A stretch of 64,000 bases of DNA from Motilibacter deserti (GCF_011250635.1 NZ_JAANNP010000002.1:318478-382477), one strand, 5' to 3'; shown: positions 17,800 to 28,580, numbered from the stretch's first letter. A program made the numbers and translations. The notes: generated by a model not told the origin, from the letters alone.

Positions 17800-18732
17800 G
17801 TGCGTCTTCTTCGGCCGAAGTCTCTCGTCGGGGTCGGCGCTGCCGCGCTCTTCGCGGTGACCTCAGCTCAAGCCACCGGCGGCCCCGTCGCCCCCCCGCC
17901 TGAGCCCTGCGCCGCGACTAAATCGGCGCTCTTCACGGCGGATTACGACCGCGTACGATCGACGACGGACGGCATCTGGGCCGCGGAGCAGGAGCCGAGC
18001 CGAGGCGCCGCAGGGCCGGTCCAGTCCGATCGGATCACCGTCGTGTCCGGCTGCGACGTCCCGGGAGCCGGCGCGTACAAGCCCAGCGGGAGCGCGCTCC
18101 GGGTCGAGCTGCGGCCGTTCGAGAGCGCTCCCGGCAAGGTCGACGGTGACGTCACGAACACCGGTGGGCACATCGCCAATCGGTCCGAAGTGTTCGGGCG
18201 CGTTCCCACCGGTTCGCTGGGTGGCACGCCGGCGTCCGAATGGCCCGACCCGGTGGGCGCTGAGCGCTGGTACGCCTTCAACCTCTTCGTGCCGAGCGAC
18301 TTCCAGACCGCGACCGACACCACCTGGCTCACGCTGATGCAGTGGAAGGGGCTCTACGGCGGCTCTCCGCCGGTGGCCCTGGAGGTCAAGCGTGGGAATC
18401 TACGGCTGGGCGGCGCCAGGACCAATCAGGGGCTCGTCCCGAACGACGGCAACCTCGGCCCGCTGGCCAAGGGAACCTGGACGCGCCTGGTGGTGGGTAT
18501 GCGGCTGTCGTCCGACGCCAAGCGCGGCTGGGTCCAGGTCTATCGCGACGGTAAGCAGGCCCTTCCCCGGGTGGCGCTCGCCACCATGGACAACTACAAG
18601 GGCGTCGGCGACGGGGCGGTCGACCCCATCTACGTCAAACAGGGCATCTACCGCGATTTGAAGTGGAACACAACGCACGTCCTGTACTTCGGCCCGCTCG
18701 CCGTCGGCCAACGGTACGAGGACGTGGCGTAG
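17800..18732 (+). CDS. Secreted polysaccharide-lyase-like protein (heparin lyase I type), copy 1
   Basis: The 310-residue product has a signal peptide (about 1-27) and a single beta-jelly-roll domain. Motifs typical of the Polysacc_lyase family (heparin lyase I / PL20-like) are WYAFNLFVP, the QWKG strand, PPVALEVKRGNLRLG, and GTWTRLVVGMRL followed by a YRDGK strand. The expected activity is eliminative cleavage of an acidic polysaccharide; substrate and catalysis are unproven. GTG at 17800 is chosen because GGGAG lies 5 nt before it and the signal peptide begins there; the open frame reaches back to 17503 but has poor coding character. The next lyase-like gene is a clear paralogue. The placement suggests release or turnover of the locus A polymer. 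Confidence 0.68.
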   Translation: MRLLRPKSLVGVGAAALFAVTSAQATGGPVAPPPEPCAATKSALFTADYDRVRSTTDGIWAAEQEPSRGAAGPVQSDRITVVSGCDVPGAGAYKPSGSALRVELRPFESAPGKVDGDVTNTGGHIANRSEVFGRVPTGSLGGTPASEWPDPVGAERWYAFNLFVPSDFQTATDTTWLTLMQWKGLYGGSPPVALEVKRGNLRLGGARTNQGLVPNDGNLGPLAKGTWTRLVVGMRLSSDAKRGWVQVYRDGKQALPRVALATMDNYKGVGDGAVDPIYVKQGIYRDLKWNTTHVLYFGPLAVGQRYEDVA

Positions 18733-19277
18733 CAACTGCTCGGCGATCACGAGCCCGGACACGACTTCTGGTCGAGGTGGCGCACGGCTGCCATAAGGGC
18801 TGTGAGGTAGTCGGCGTGCAGTCGGCCCGGGTCCTCGTCTACGAGCGCCGGAACACCGGCCGGTGGCACCGTAGCCGTCAGCAGCAGGCCGCTGATCACG
18901 TGGTGCATCGTCCCGTTTGGTGTGCTGGCAGGGGAACGACGGGCGTCAGTGGTGCCGGCGCCGCTTCGTCGGCGACTCCGGTAGGACCTCGACGTCGCCA
19001 GCGCCCGGCAATCACTGCCCACGTCGGCGCCTGTGCGGGCCGTGTCGGTCTGGCGTGCTGCTGGAACGAGTGAAGACACGAGGAGAACCTGCACCGGCCG
19101 CCGGGAATGTCTGCTGGTGCGGCGTTGCTCCGGTTACATCCCCCTGATGGATCTGCCGCGTTCTTGGCTCGGTGCGAGCTCGACAGCGCCATGATCGGCA
19201 CCTAGTCAGCACGGGGGCCTCATCCAGAAACTCAGCCGCACCTTCTAGTGCCGCGAGCCGGCCGGAAAGTAGGTTCT
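18733..19277. other. 545-bp gap between the two lyase-like paralogues
   Basis: No convincing gene was found. A minus-strand open stretch (18747-18908) ends in a helix-like segment reminiscent of a TetR C-terminus but lacks any DNA-binding part, so it is not annotated. No strong hairpin with a T-run is visible. The second lyase-like gene may have its own promoter here. Confidence 0.35.
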
Positions 19278-20654
19278 GTGGTTCCCTTCCCGGAGAGCAA
19301 CGAGACCCACACCGACGGCGACGGCTCGCGCCTCGCTGGTGGTCTGCATCTCGGAGCCAAACGGGCTGTGGCTCTCACTGGCGGCCTGGCGACGCTCATG
19401 CTGGTCGCGTCAGCGGGAACCGGAGTACGGGCGGCAGCGTGTACGCCGACCCTGAGCTCCACGGCAGTGGTCACTGGGGGGACGTGGGTGGCCGAGCAGG
19501 AGCCACGACTCGGGCTGACCGGCCCGTTGCAAACAGATCGCGTTCGTCTGGTCGGCAGCTGCGCGGTGCCCGGCAGCGGCACGTACAAGCCGACCGGGCC
19601 TGTCATGAGGGTGGAGCTTCGACCGTACGAATCAACGGCCGGGCGGCAAGACGGCGACGTCACCGACACAGGCGGGTACCTGGCGAACAGGGCGGAGGTC
19701 TACGGCCGCACGCCGCTGACGCCGATGAGTACGACCCCCGCTGAGCAGTGGCCCGATCCCGTAGGGGCCGAGCGCTGGTACACCTTCAGCCTCTACGTGC
19801 CGGCGGACTTCCAGGCGGCTACGGACGCCACGTGGCTGACTCTGACGCAGTGGAAGGGGTTCCGCGGCAGTTCCCCGCCGCTGGCTTTGGAGATCAAGCG
19901 CAACAACCTTCGGCTGGGAGGTGCGCGCACCAACAGCCTCAAGATCCCCAACGACGGCAACTTGGGCGCCATCGCGCGCGGTTCCTGGACCGAGTTGACC
20001 GTTGGAATGAGGCTGTCGACGGACCCCATGGTGGGCTGGGTCGAGGTACGCCGTGACGGAAAGCCAGCCCTTGCCCGTACCAACGTGGCGACCATGGACA
20101 CGTACACCGCCGCCGACGGCAGCGTTCGACCGGATCCGCTGTACCTGAAGCAGGGGATCTACCGCGCTAACACCTGGCCGGTCACGCACGTTCTGTACTT
20201 CGGTCCGGTTGTCGTGGCCGATCGCGCCCCGGCCACCACCCCGTCGAGTACGCCGACACCCCCCAGCGGCACCGGCGCGACTCCGACGCCGGTGACCCCG
20301 ACGCCGAGTCCTCTGCCGACGAGCCCCATCACAACCCCAACGGCCACATGGCAATCAGTCAACGGGGCGTCGCGCTCCGCCCTGCTGGCAGCCGGAGGCA
20401 GTGTTGGTTTCAGTCTGTTCGGTAGAGATGGGCTGCCGAGCAACGGCGTTCGCAGCGTAAGGATCGAGGTCACGACAAGTGGCATGGGGGGTCCCGTGGC
20501 CGTGCAGGTCAAGGGTTCCGAATCCGCCCAGCCCTTGTCGGCCGGCACGCAGGTTCTCGAGGTGCCCGTGGCGGTCGACGGGACCGTGACTTTGTCCAAT
20601 CTGCTGCCCACGGTGGCTCTCGTGTCGGTGCGCACTGTCGCGTACGCCCGCTGA
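19278..20654 (+). CDS. Secreted polysaccharide-lyase-like protein with extra C-terminal domain, copy 2
   Basis: This 458-residue paralogue of the 17800-18732 product shares the same jelly roll: WYTFSLYVP, QWKG, PPLALEIKRNNLRLGGARTN, GSWTELTVGMRL and a C-terminal HVLYFGP strand. A Thr/Pro-rich linker (about 315-355) follows, then a domain of about 100 residues (355-458) that copy 1 lacks. That domain is beta-rich and resembles none I can name; surface or glycan binding is a guess. The N-terminus has about 25 polar residues before the hydrophobic core of a signal peptide. GTG at 19278 has GGAAAGTAGG upstream; GTG at 19248 is an alternative. Tandem duplication with domain gain is the simplest origin. 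Confidence 0.65.
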   Translation: MVPFPESNETHTDGDGSRLAGGLHLGAKRAVALTGGLATLMLVASAGTGVRAAACTPTLSSTAVVTGGTWVAEQEPRLGLTGPLQTDRVRLVGSCAVPGSGTYKPTGPVMRVELRPYESTAGRQDGDVTDTGGYLANRAEVYGRTPLTPMSTTPAEQWPDPVGAERWYTFSLYVPADFQAATDATWLTLTQWKGFRGSSPPLALEIKRNNLRLGGARTNSLKIPNDGNLGAIARGSWTELTVGMRLSTDPMVGWVEVRRDGKPALARTNVATMDTYTAADGSVRPDPLYLKQGIYRANTWPVTHVLYFGPVVVADRAPATTPSSTPTPPSGTGATPTPVTPTPSPLPTSPITTPTATWQSVNGASRSALLAAGGSVGFSLFGRDGLPSNGVRSVRIEVTTSGMGGPVAVQVKGSESAQPLSAGTQVLEVPVAVDGTVTLSNLLPTVALVSVRTVAYAR

Positions 20655-20667
20655 GCAACGACCGCGC

Positions 20668-21309
20668 CTACAGGTCCCGCAAGCTCCCCGTCGGCGCCAG
20701 CCACGCCCCCTGTGGCGGCAGCGCGTCCAGGCGCGTGCGCGGCAGCGGCACCGTGAAGACCCCGGGCACGTCCTCGAGGTCCACGAACTGCAGCAGGTCC
20801 GACTCCTGCGCGTAGCCGGCGATCTCGGCGAACGACAGCACGACGACCTCGACGCCGTCGCGCGCGAGGTCCTCGAGCGGCTCACGGAAGTTGCGGCCGT
20901 CGCCGGAGGCAACGACGAGCCGGGTGAGCCGGCGCTCGTTCGCCCGCAGCGCGATGTGGTCGAGCATCGACTCGTCGACGTCGTCGGACGGCGCGAGCTT
21001 GGGCCGGGCGAAGACCGCGAAGCCGAAGGCCCGCAGGGTCTCCACCCACCCCCGCATGTTCACCGCGTTCTGCGGCGGCACGTTGGCGAAGACTGTCGCC
21101 TCGACGTCGCGGTCCTCAGCGGCGCGGACGAGCCAGCGCCCGACCGCGTCGAAGCGGGGGCGCGACTCGGGCCCTGGCCGGGTCCCGGTGACCTGGGCCA
21201 GGGTCATGTCGATGTTCGGCGCGTCCCACACGAGCAGGTCGAGCGGGAGGCGGCTGCTCGAGCCGACCGCCCGCCCGTTGCTCGTGTCGGACGCGTCTGC
21301 AGGGCTCAT
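20668..21309 (-). CDS. NYN-domain (PIN-like) putative ribonuclease
   Basis: The 213-residue protein has an Ala/Ser-rich N-terminus and one NYN domain. Acidic residues sit at the expected metal-site positions: Asp29 and Asn32 in VWDAPNID, an Asp cluster at 109-117 ([10 protein letters not shown]), and Asp137 in [13 protein letters not shown] proteins of the LabA/DUF88 group are predicted metal-dependent RNases. ATG at 21309 overlaps the glgB stop as ATGA, so it is translated with the alpha-glucan operon. No role in glucan metabolism is known; RNA-level control of the pathway is a possibility only. Confidence 0.78.
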   Translation of the reverse strand: MSPADASDTSNGRAVGSSSRLPLDLLVWDAPNIDMTLAQVTGTRPGPESRPRFDAVGRWLVRAAEDRDVEATVFANVPPQNAVNMRGWVETLRAFGFAVFARPKLAPSDDVDESMLDHIALRANERRLTRLVVASGDGRNFREPLEDLARDGVEVVVLSFAEIAGYAQESDLLQFVDLEDVPGVFTVPLPRTRLDALPPQGAWLAPTGSLRDL

Positions 21310-23495
21310 GGGAGCCGCAACCATACCGTCCCGAGCGGCGGCACCCGCAGCTGCGCGGACGCGGGCAGCCCGTGCCACGGCTCCTCGACCGCCTCGACGG
21401 CCCCGGCGTTCCCGACCCCACTACCCGCGTAGACGTCGGCGTCGGTGTTGAGGACCTCTTCCCACCGCCCAGCCTGCGGCAGCCCGATGCGGAAGAACTC
21501 GTGCGGCACGGGGGAGAAGTTGCACACGACCGCGACCGGCCGCCCCTGCGAGTCGTAGCGCAGGAACGAGAACGTGTTGCCTGCGGCGTCGTTGGCGTCG
21601 ATCCAGCGGAAGCCCTTGGGGTCGTTGTCCAGCTCGTGCAGCGCCGGCGTCTCCTGGTAGACGCGGTTGAGGTCGCGTACCAGCTTCTGGACGCCCTGGT
21701 GGTCGGGGTTGTCCGTCAGCCACCAGTCGAGGCTGCGCGCCTCGGACCATTCGGACTCCTGCGCGAACTCCTGGCCCATGAAGAGCAGCTGCTTGCCCGG
21801 GTGAGCCCACATGAAGGCGAGGTAGGCCCGGACGTTCGCCAGCTGCTGCCACCGGTCACCCGGCATCTTGCGCAGTAGGGAGCCCTTGCCGTAGACGACC
21901 TCGTCGTGGCTGATGGGCAGCACGAAGGACTCGGAGTAGGCGTACACCATCGAGAACGTCATCTCGTTGTGGTGGTACTGCCGGTAGATCGGCTCCTGGT
22001 GCATGTACGACAGCGAGTCGTGCATCCAGCCCATGTTCCACTTAAAGCCGAAGCCGAGGCCGCCCGCGTAGGTCGGCTGCGTGACGCCCGGCCACGCCGT
22101 CGACTCCTCGGCGATGACGACGGTGCCCGGGTTCCTCCGGTACGCCGTGGCGGTGGTCTCCTGCAGGAACGCCACCGCTTCGAGGTTCTCGCGGCCGCCG
22201 TACTGGTTCGGCAGCCACTCGCCCTCCTTGCGCGAGTAGTCCAGGTAGAGCATCGAAGCGACGGCGTCGACCCGCAGGCCGTCGATGTGCATCTCCTCGA
22301 GCCAGTAGAGCGCATTGGCGACGAGGAAGTTGCGAACCTCACTTCGCCCGAAGTTGAAGATGTAGGTGCCCCAGTCCATCTGCTCGCCGCGGCGCGGGTC
22401 CGGGTGCTCGTAGAGCGGGGTGCCGTCGAACCGGCCCAGCGCCCAGTCGTCCTTGGGGAAGTGCCCGGGCACCCAGTCGACGATGACGCCGATGCCGGCC
22501 TGGTGCAGCTTGTCGACGAGGTAGCGGAAGTCGTCGGGGTTGCCGAAGCGCGACGTGGGGGCGAAGTAGGAGGAGACCTGGTAGCCCCACGACCCGCCGA
22601 AGGGGTGCTCGGCGACCGGCATGAACTCCACGTGGGTGAAGCCCATGTCCTTGACGTAGCCGACGAGCTCCTCGGCCAGCTCGCGGTAGGACAGCCCCTG
22701 CCGCCACGAGCCCAGGTGAACCTCGTAGGTGCTCATCGGAGCCGTGTGCACGGACGTCTGGGCACGCTTGGCGAGCCAGTCGGCGTCCTGCCACTCGTAG
22801 TCGCCGGTCCAGACGACCGACGCGGTCGCCGGCGGCACCTCGGTGTGGAACGCCATCGGGTCGGCCTTCTGCCGCCACACGCCGTCCCGGCCGAGGATCT
22901 CATACTTGTAGCGGGCGCCGTTCCAGATGCCGGGGAGGAAGACCTCCCACACGCCGGACGAGCCGAGCGAGCGCATGGGGGAGGCCGTGCCGTCCCAGCC
23001 GTTGAAGTCGCCCACGACCCGCACGCCCTGCGCGTTCGGCGCCCACACCGCGAACGACACGCCCTGCGTCTGGCCCATGGGGGAGTCGTAGGTGCGGCAG
23101 TGCGAGCCCAGGACGGTCCAGAGCTGCTCGTGCCGGCCCTCGCCGACCAGGTGCAGGTCGACCTGGCCGAGCGTCGGCCAGAAGCGGTAGCCGTCGTCGA
23201 CGCGCTGCGGCCCGCCCTCGTCGTACGTCACGTCGAGCCGGTAGTCCGGCACGTCGCTCCCGGGCAGGACGACGGTCCAGACCCCACGGTGCTCGTGCTG
23301 CATCTCGTGCGAGCCGTCCGCCGTCACCACGGCGATGCTGCGCGCCCAGGGCCGCAGCACCCGGACGGTGACGCCGCCCTTGCCGGGGTGCGCGCCGAGG
23401 ATGCTGTGCGGGTCGTGGTGGGCGCCTCCGACGAGCCGGTCCAGCTCCTCGCGGCTCACCGGGGTGGGGGTCGGGGTCGCGCTCACGTCGGTCAC
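21306..23495 (-). CDS. glgB: 1,4-alpha-glucan branching enzyme GlgB
   Basis: The 729-residue enzyme has two N-terminal CBM48-type beta-sandwich modules (about 30-120 and 135-235), a GH13 barrel and a C-terminal beta domain, the two-module layout usual for actinobacterial GlgB. The catalytic triad is visible as Asp410 (GLRVDAV), Glu463 (IAEEST) and Asp531 (ISHDEV). It cuts alpha-1,4 chains and rejoins them as alpha-1,6 branches, acting on the linear glucan from GlgE. GTG at 23495 overlaps the mak stop as GTGA; longer in-frame starts would lie inside mak and are rejected. Confidence 0.96.
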   Translation of the reverse strand: MTDVSATPTPTPVSREELDRLVGGAHHDPHSILGAHPGKGGVTVRVLRPWARSIAVVTADGSHEMQHEHRGVWTVVLPGSDVPDYRLDVTYDEGGPQRVDDGYRFWPTLGQVDLHLVGEGRHEQLWTVLGSHCRTYDSPMGQTQGVSFAVWAPNAQGVRVVGDFNGWDGTASPMRSLGSSGVWEVFLPGIWNGARYKYEILGRDGVWRQKADPMAFHTEVPPATASVVWTGDYEWQDADWLAKRAQTSVHTAPMSTYEVHLGSWRQGLSYRELAEELVGYVKDMGFTHVEFMPVAEHPFGGSWGYQVSSYFAPTSRFGNPDDFRYLVDKLHQAGIGVIVDWVPGHFPKDDWALGRFDGTPLYEHPDPRRGEQMDWGTYIFNFGRSEVRNFLVANALYWLEEMHIDGLRVDAVASMLYLDYSRKEGEWLPNQYGGRENLEAVAFLQETTATAYRRNPGTVVIAEESTAWPGVTQPTYAGGLGFGFKWNMGWMHDSLSYMHQEPIYRQYHHNEMTFSMVYAYSESFVLPISHDEVVYGKGSLLRKMPGDRWQQLANVRAYLAFMWAHPGKQLLFMGQEFAQESEWSEARSLDWWLTDNPDHQGVQKLVRDLNRVYQETPALHELDNDPKGFRWIDANDAAGNTFSFLRYDSQGRPVAVVCNFSPVPHEFFRIGLPQAGRWEEVLNTDADVYAGSGVGNAGAVEAVEEPWHGLPASAQLRVPPLGTVWLRLP

Positions 23496-24898
23496 GGTGC
23501 TCCTCCAGCGTCCGCGGCAGCGGCCGCGGACAGACGCTCGATTGCAGACAACGGGATCCGTACCCACGACGGGCGGTTCCGCGCCTCGTAGAGCAGTTCG
23601 TAGACGGCCTTGTCGGTCTCGTACGCCAGCAGCAGCCCGGCGTCCGCGCGCGGGTCCGCGCCGGCGACGGAGGCGTACCCGTCGCAGAACGCCGAGCGGT
23701 TGCGCTGCGCCCACTCCTCGGCGCGGTACTCCAGCTGCGGGTCCCGGGGGCGGTCGATCAGCTGGTGCCGTGCGGCGTAGTCGAACGAGCGCAGCATCCC
23801 GGCCACGTCACGGACGGGGGAGTCCGTCGCGCGCCGCTCGGCCAGGCTCTTGGCCGGCTCGCCCTCGAAGTCGAGCAGCCGCCAGCTCGTGGGCGTCCGC
23901 ATGACCTGGCCGAGGTGGTAGTCGCCGTGGATCCGCTGCACCGGCACCGGCTCCGTCCGCGCCGCCAGCGCCTCGTACGCGGCGGTCAGCGCCGGCGCGT
24001 ACTGCGCGGCCTCCGGCACCTCGCGCACGGCGAGCTCGAGACGCGCGTTCATCGCCGACGCGAGCGGTCCCAGCCGGTCCGGCCCGAACGTGCCGGTCGG
24101 CAGCGCCCGGGCCAGGTCCGCGTGCACCTGCGCGGTCGCGGCGCCGAGCCGGAACGACTCGCCGGCGAAGTCGCCGCCGACCTCGTCCGCGTGCAGGTCC
24201 CCCTCGGCGAACAGGTCGCGCACGCTGGCCTGGGCCAGGCCCCAGCCGTCGTTCGCGTTGGCCAGGAACGCCTGCAGCATCGCCAGGCTGCCGTCGACGA
24301 CCTCGCCCGGGATGTGCTCCCAGCGCCCGGAGATGTGCCCGAGCGGCGGAGCGATGTATTCGCAGCCGACCGAGAGCAGCGCTTCGTGGATCTCGATGTC
24401 GGGGTTCAGCCCGGGCGCGAGCTTGCGGAAGACCTTCAGGATCGCCGAGTCGTCGTAGACCAGCGAGGTGTTCGACTGCTCCCCGGTCAGCACCCGCGAG
24501 CTGACGTCGGCCGGGATGTCCTCAACGCCCTTGAGCGGGGTGAAGGAGACGTCGCCGACCGTGGCCCCGTCACGCAGGCTCTGCAGCAGGAGCGCCGTGG
24601 CCGTGCGGTCGTGCAGCGCGTCGTAGGCATACCAGGTCGTGCCGTCCTCCACGACCTCGCCGACGAACGCGCGGTCGAGGTTGTCCACGCGGTGCTCGTG
24701 CAGCGCCAGCGGCACCTGGTACGACTCCACCTCGCCCCCGGCGTACTCGACGCGGGCGACGAGCAGGCGGATCGGCCCACTGCGGGCGGGAAGCTCGCCG
24801 AGCGAGCTGACCGCGGTGACGCGCCAGTCGCGGCCCTTGCCGCCGAACCAGCGGGCTGCCCCCATCCATTCCTGCAGCAGCTCCGGAGTCACGCTCAT
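23492..24898 (-). CDS. mak: Maltokinase (Mak / Pep2-like)
   Basis: The 468-residue protein phosphorylates maltose with ATP to alpha-maltose-1-phosphate, the donor for GlgE. The N-terminal cap begins [16 protein letters not shown], characteristic of the mycobacterial/actinobacterial maltokinase cap domain. The C-terminal lobe is aminoglycoside-phosphotransferase-like, with the catalytic loop [10 protein letters not shown] and the DFEGEP metal-binding segment. ATG at 24898 overlaps the treS stop (ATGA) and its own stop overlaps glgB (GTGA). In some actinobacteria treS and mak are fused; here they are separate but coupled. Confidence 0.95.
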   Translation of the reverse strand: MSVTPELLQEWMGAARWFGGKGRDWRVTAVSSLGELPARSGPIRLLVARVEYAGGEVESYQVPLALHEHRVDNLDRAFVGEVVEDGTTWYAYDALHDRTATALLLQSLRDGATVGDVSFTPLKGVEDIPADVSSRVLTGEQSNTSLVYDDSAILKVFRKLAPGLNPDIEIHEALLSVGCEYIAPPLGHISGRWEHIPGEVVDGSLAMLQAFLANANDGWGLAQASVRDLFAEGDLHADEVGGDFAGESFRLGAATAQVHADLARALPTGTFGPDRLGPLASAMNARLELAVREVPEAAQYAPALTAAYEALAARTEPVPVQRIHGDYHLGQVMRTPTSWRLLDFEGEPAKSLAERRATDSPVRDVAGMLRSFDYAARHQLIDRPRDPQLEYRAEEWAQRNRSAFCDGYASVAGADPRADAGLLLAYETDKAVYELLYEARNRPSWVRIPLSAIERLSAAAAADAGGAP

Positions 24899-26583
24899 AC
24901 GTTCTCCTCGGGCTTGGCCAACCGGAACCAGAAGAAGCCGTGTCCGGGCATCGTCAGGAAGTACGGCAGGTCGCCGATCGGCGGGAAGGCGACGCCGCCG
25001 AGCAGCTCGATCGGCCGCCACCCGTCCCACTTGCGCAGGTCGAGCTCGACCGGCTGCGGGAAGCGCGAGAGGTTGTTGACGCAGAGGACCACGTCGTCGC
25101 CGAACTCGCGCATGAACGAGAGCACCGAGCCGTTCGTGCCGCCCAGGTCGGTGAACGTCCCCAGGCCGAACGCGGGGTTCTGCTTGCGCACGGCGATCAT
25201 CCGCCGCGTCCAGTGCAGCAGCGAGGTCGAGGCGCTCATCTGCGCCTCGACGTTGGTCACCTGGTAGCCGTAGACCGGGTCCATGATGATCGGCAGGTAG
25301 AGCTGGCCCGGGTTGGCCTTGGAGAAGCCGGCGTTCCGGTCCGGCGTCCACTGCATCGGCGTGCGGACCCCGTCGCGGTCACCGAGCCAGATGTTGTCGC
25401 CCATGCCGATCTCGTCCCCGTAGTAGAGGACGGGGGAGCCCGGCAGGGCCAGCAGCAGCGCCGTGAACAGCTCGAGCTGGTTGCGGTCGTTGTCGAGCAG
25501 TGGCGCGAGCCGGCGCCGGATGCCGATGTTGGCCTTCATACGGGGGTCCTTGGCGTACTCGCCCCACATGTAGTCGCGCTCTTCGTCGGTCACCATCTCG
25601 AGGGTCAGCTCGTCGTGGTTGCGCAGGAAGATGCCCCACTGGCAGTGCTCGGGGATCGACGGCGTCTGGGCCATGATCTCGGAGATGGGGTAGCGCGACT
25701 CCCGGCGCACGCCCATGAACAGGCGCGGCATGACCGGGAAGTGGAACGCCATGTGGCACTCGTCGTCGTCGCCGAAGTACTCGACGACGTCCGCCGGCCA
25801 TTGGTTCGCCTCGCACAGCAGCACGCGGTCCGGGTAGAGCCGGTCGACCTCGGCCCGCACCTGCTTGAGGAACTCGTGCGTCTCGGGGAGGTTCTCGCCG
25901 TTGGTGCCCTCGCGCTCGTAGAGGTAGGGCACCGCGTCGAGGCGGAAGCCGTCGACTCCGAGGTCGAGCCAGAAGCGCAGCGCCTCGATGACGGCTTCCT
26001 TGACCCGCGGGTTGTCGAAGTTGAGGTCCGGCTGGTGGGAGAAGAACCGGTGCCAGAAGTACTGCTTGCGCACCGGGTCGAACGTCCAGTTCGACGTCTC
26101 GGTGTCGACGAAGATGATGCGGGCGTCCTGGTAGAGCTGGTCGGTGTCCGACCACACGTAGAAGTCGCCGTACGGCCCGTCGGGGTCGGTGCGGGAGGCC
26201 TGGAACCAGGGGTGCTGGTCCGACGTGTGGTTCATGACGAAGTCGATGATCACCCGCATGCCGCGGGCGTGCGCCGCGTCGACGAAGCCCACGAAGTCGC
26301 CGATGGTGCCGAAGTCGGGGTGGACGTCGGTGTAGTCGGAGACGTCGTACCCGCCGTCGCGCAACGGCGACTGGAAGAACGGCGGCAGCCAGAGGCAGTC
26401 GACGCCGAGCCACTGCAGGTAGTCCAGCTTCTCCGTAAGCCCGGCGAGGTCCCCACTGCCGTCGCCGTTGCCGTCGTTGAACGCGCGGACCAGGACCTCG
26501 TAGAAGACGGCGCGCTTGTACCAGTAGGGGTCGCGCTGGCTCTCGGGCTTGTCGCTGTATTGCTCGATGGCGATGTCGGTCAC
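24895..26583 (-). CDS. treS: Trehalose synthase TreS (maltose alpha-D-glucosyltransferase)
   Basis: The 562-residue GH13 enzyme interconverts trehalose and maltose. It begins with the typical [18 protein letters not shown] sequence. It has Asp216 (GFRLDAV) as nucleophile, Glu258 (LCEANQWP) as acid/base and a conserved NHDE Asp. It has no fused maltokinase domain, so the length is that of stand-alone TreS. GTG at 26583 lies 6 bp after the glgE stop; a weak purine-rich GGAAGG within the end of glgE may serve as its ribosome binding site. It feeds maltose to the adjacent maltokinase. Confidence 0.96.
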   Translation of the reverse strand: MTDIAIEQYSDKPESQRDPYWYKRAVFYEVLVRAFNDGNGDGSGDLAGLTEKLDYLQWLGVDCLWLPPFFQSPLRDGGYDVSDYTDVHPDFGTIGDFVGFVDAAHARGMRVIIDFVMNHTSDQHPWFQASRTDPDGPYGDFYVWSDTDQLYQDARIIFVDTETSNWTFDPVRKQYFWHRFFSHQPDLNFDNPRVKEAVIEALRFWLDLGVDGFRLDAVPYLYEREGTNGENLPETHEFLKQVRAEVDRLYPDRVLLCEANQWPADVVEYFGDDDECHMAFHFPVMPRLFMGVRRESRYPISEIMAQTPSIPEHCQWGIFLRNHDELTLEMVTDEERDYMWGEYAKDPRMKANIGIRRRLAPLLDNDRNQLELFTALLLALPGSPVLYYGDEIGMGDNIWLGDRDGVRTPMQWTPDRNAGFSKANPGQLYLPIIMDPVYGYQVTNVEAQMSASTSLLHWTRRMIAVRKQNPAFGLGTFTDLGGTNGSVLSFMREFGDDVVLCVNNLSRFPQPVELDLRKWDGWRPIELLGGVAFPPIGDLPYFLTMPGHGFFWFRLAKPEENV

Positions 26584-26589
26584 CCGGGG

Positions 26590-28572
26590 TCAGACCTTCC
26601 GCACGGTCAGGATGTGGGCCGGCTCGGTGTAGGGGTCGAGCCGGACGTAGTTGTGCTGGCCCCACCAGAACGTCTCGCCCGTGATCTCGTCACGCACGGC
26701 GAAGTGGTCGTCCCAGCCGAAGCCGAGTTCGGGCATGTTCAGGTGGACGGTGTCCTCCCGGACCGAATGCGGGTCGAGGTTGACCACCACGAGGACCGTG
26801 TCGTCCGAGCCGTCGGCGCGCACCACCCGCTTGCTGTAGGCGAGGATGTGCTCGGAGTCGGTCTCGTGGAAACGCAGGCCGCGCAGGCGTTGCAGGGCCA
26901 GGTGATCGCGGCGCAGCCGGTTGAGCAGCGTGAGGTACGGCGAGAGGGTGCGCCCCTCCCGCTCGGCCGCCTCCCAGTCGCGCGGGCGGTACTGGTACTT
27001 CTCCGAGTCGAGGTACTCCTCGCTGCCCGGCCGCACCGCGACGTGCTCGTAGAGCTCGTAGCCGGAGTAGATCCCGTACGACGGCGTGAGCGTCGCCGCG
27101 AGGGTCGCGCGGATCTTGAACGCCGCCGGCCCGCCGTACTGCAGGTAGGCGTGCAGGATGTCCGGCGTGTTCGGCCAGAAGTTCGGCCGGTAGAAGTGCG
27201 CCGTCTCCGTCGACAGCTCGGTGAGGTAGTCGACGAGCTCCTGCTTCGAGGTGCGCCAGGTGAAGTAGGTGTAGCTCTGGTGGTAGCCGACCTTGGCCAG
27301 CTCGTGCATCATCGCCGGCCGGGTGAAAGCCTCGGCGAGGAAGAGCACGTCGGGGTCGGTCTTGCGGACCTCTCCCAGCAGCCATTCCCAGAAGTTGACC
27401 GGCTTGGTGTGCGGGTTGTCGACGCGGAAGATCCGCACGCCGTGGCTGATCCAGTGCCGGACGATCCGCAGGACCTCGTTGTAGATCCCCTGCGGGTCGT
27501 TGTCGAAGTTGATCGGGTAGATGTCCTGGTACTTCTTCGGCGGGTTCTCGGCGTACGCGATCGTGCCGTCCGCGCGCGTCGTGAACCACTCCGGGTGCTC
27601 CTTGACCCACGGGTGGTCCGGCGAGGCCTGCAGCGCGAGGTCGAGCGCGACCTCCATGCCGAGCTCGCGCGTCCGGGCGACGAAGGAGTCGAAGTCCTCG
27701 ATCGTGCCGAGGTCGGGGTGGACGGCGTCGTGCCCGCCCGCGGGGCTGCCGATCGCCCACGGCACGCCGGGGTCGTCCGGCGCGGGGTCGAGGGTGTTGT
27801 TGCGCCCCTTGCGCGCGGTGAAGCCGATGGGGTGGATGGGCGGAAGGTAGACGACGTCGAAGCCCATCGCCGCGATCGCGGGGAGGCGCTCGGCCGCCTG
27901 CCGGAAGGTGCCCGAGCGCGCCGGCTCGCCGTCGCCGCCCAGGCTCGAGCCCTCCGAGCGCGGGAACAGCTCGTACCAGCTGCTGAAGAGCGCCCGCTCC
28001 CGGTCGACCTGCAGCGGGAACCGCTCGGTCGAGGTGACGAGGTCGCGCAGCGGCAGCTCGGCCAGCGTCGCCGTCACCTCCGGCGCGGTGGCCGCGGCGT
28101 AGCGCGCCTCAACGGGCCGGTCGGCGTCGCGCAGCGCCGCGACCGCGTCGGTCAGCGCGCGCTTGCCCGTGGCCGAGCGCCCAGCGACCTTCGCGGCCCG
28201 CTCCAGCAGGCGCGCGCCCTCCTCGAGCATCAGCTCCACGTCGAGGCCCGCGGGGACCTTGATCCCCGCGTCGTGGTGCCACGTCTCGTAGGGATCGCTC
28301 CACGCCTCTATGGCGAAGCTCCAGCGCCCTTCGCTGGTCGGCTCTACCTCGGCCTCCCAGACGTCGATGCCCGGGCCGAGCTTGCGCATCGGTGTCCATG
28401 GGCCCTTCCGACCATCGGGGTCCCGCAGGACCACGTTGGCTGCTACGGCGTCGTGCCCCTCGCGAAACACCGTCGCCGACACGGTGAAACGCTCGCCCAC
28501 TACCGCCTTGGCCGGGTATCTGCCACATGCCACGACGGGCTGGACGTTGCTGATGGGGATGCGTCCGGTCAT
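26590..28572 (-). CDS. glgE: Alpha-1,4-glucan:maltose-1-phosphate maltosyltransferase GlgE
   Basis: The 660-residue GH13_3 enzyme extends linear alpha-1,4-glucan with maltose from maltose-1-phosphate. The N-terminal beta domain starts ISNVQPVVACGRYPAKAVVGE, typical of GlgE. In the barrel, Asp385 (FRVDNPHTKP) is the nucleophile and Glu414 (FLAEAFTRP) the acid/base; their spacing of 29 is the same as I recall for the Streptomyces enzyme. ATG at 28572 is preferred over an upstream GTG because it gives the family N-terminus and has TAGGTT exactly 8 nt upstream, consistent with a leaderless message. It is the first gene of glgE-treS-mak-glgB-NYN. Confidence 0.96.
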   Translation of the reverse strand: MTGRIPISNVQPVVACGRYPAKAVVGERFTVSATVFREGHDAVAANVVLRDPDGRKGPWTPMRKLGPGIDVWEAEVEPTSEGRWSFAIEAWSDPYETWHHDAGIKVPAGLDVELMLEEGARLLERAAKVAGRSATGKRALTDAVAALRDADRPVEARYAAATAPEVTATLAELPLRDLVTSTERFPLQVDRERALFSSWYELFPRSEGSSLGGDGEPARSGTFRQAAERLPAIAAMGFDVVYLPPIHPIGFTARKGRNNTLDPAPDDPGVPWAIGSPAGGHDAVHPDLGTIEDFDSFVARTRELGMEVALDLALQASPDHPWVKEHPEWFTTRADGTIAYAENPPKKYQDIYPINFDNDPQGIYNEVLRIVRHWISHGVRIFRVDNPHTKPVNFWEWLLGEVRKTDPDVLFLAEAFTRPAMMHELAKVGYHQSYTYFTWRTSKQELVDYLTELSTETAHFYRPNFWPNTPDILHAYLQYGGPAAFKIRATLAATLTPSYGIYSGYELYEHVAVRPGSEEYLDSEKYQYRPRDWEAAEREGRTLSPYLTLLNRLRRDHLALQRLRGLRFHETDSEHILAYSKRVVRADGSDDTVLVVVNLDPHSVREDTVHLNMPELGFGWDDHFAVRDEITGETFWWGQHNYVRLDPYTEPAHILTVRKV

Positions 28573-28580
28573 CGAGGGCG

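Noticed and set aside
18747-18908. Minus-strand fragment resembling the C-terminal helix region of a TetR regulator
   Set aside because: It has no helix-turn-helix part, no start context and only about 50 residues; similarity is too weak to call a pseudogene.
23540-23591. Plus-strand peptide resembling the spurious 'NGIRTHD' type often seen opposite tRNA genes
   Set aside because: The sequence is the antisense of the conserved maltokinase C-terminus and no tRNA fold is present.
23496-23714. Upstream extension of the glgB frame by about 70 residues
   Set aside because: The extension lies inside mak, is Arg/Gly-rich and unlike any branching-enzyme N-terminus; the GTGA overlap at 23495 gives a normal start.
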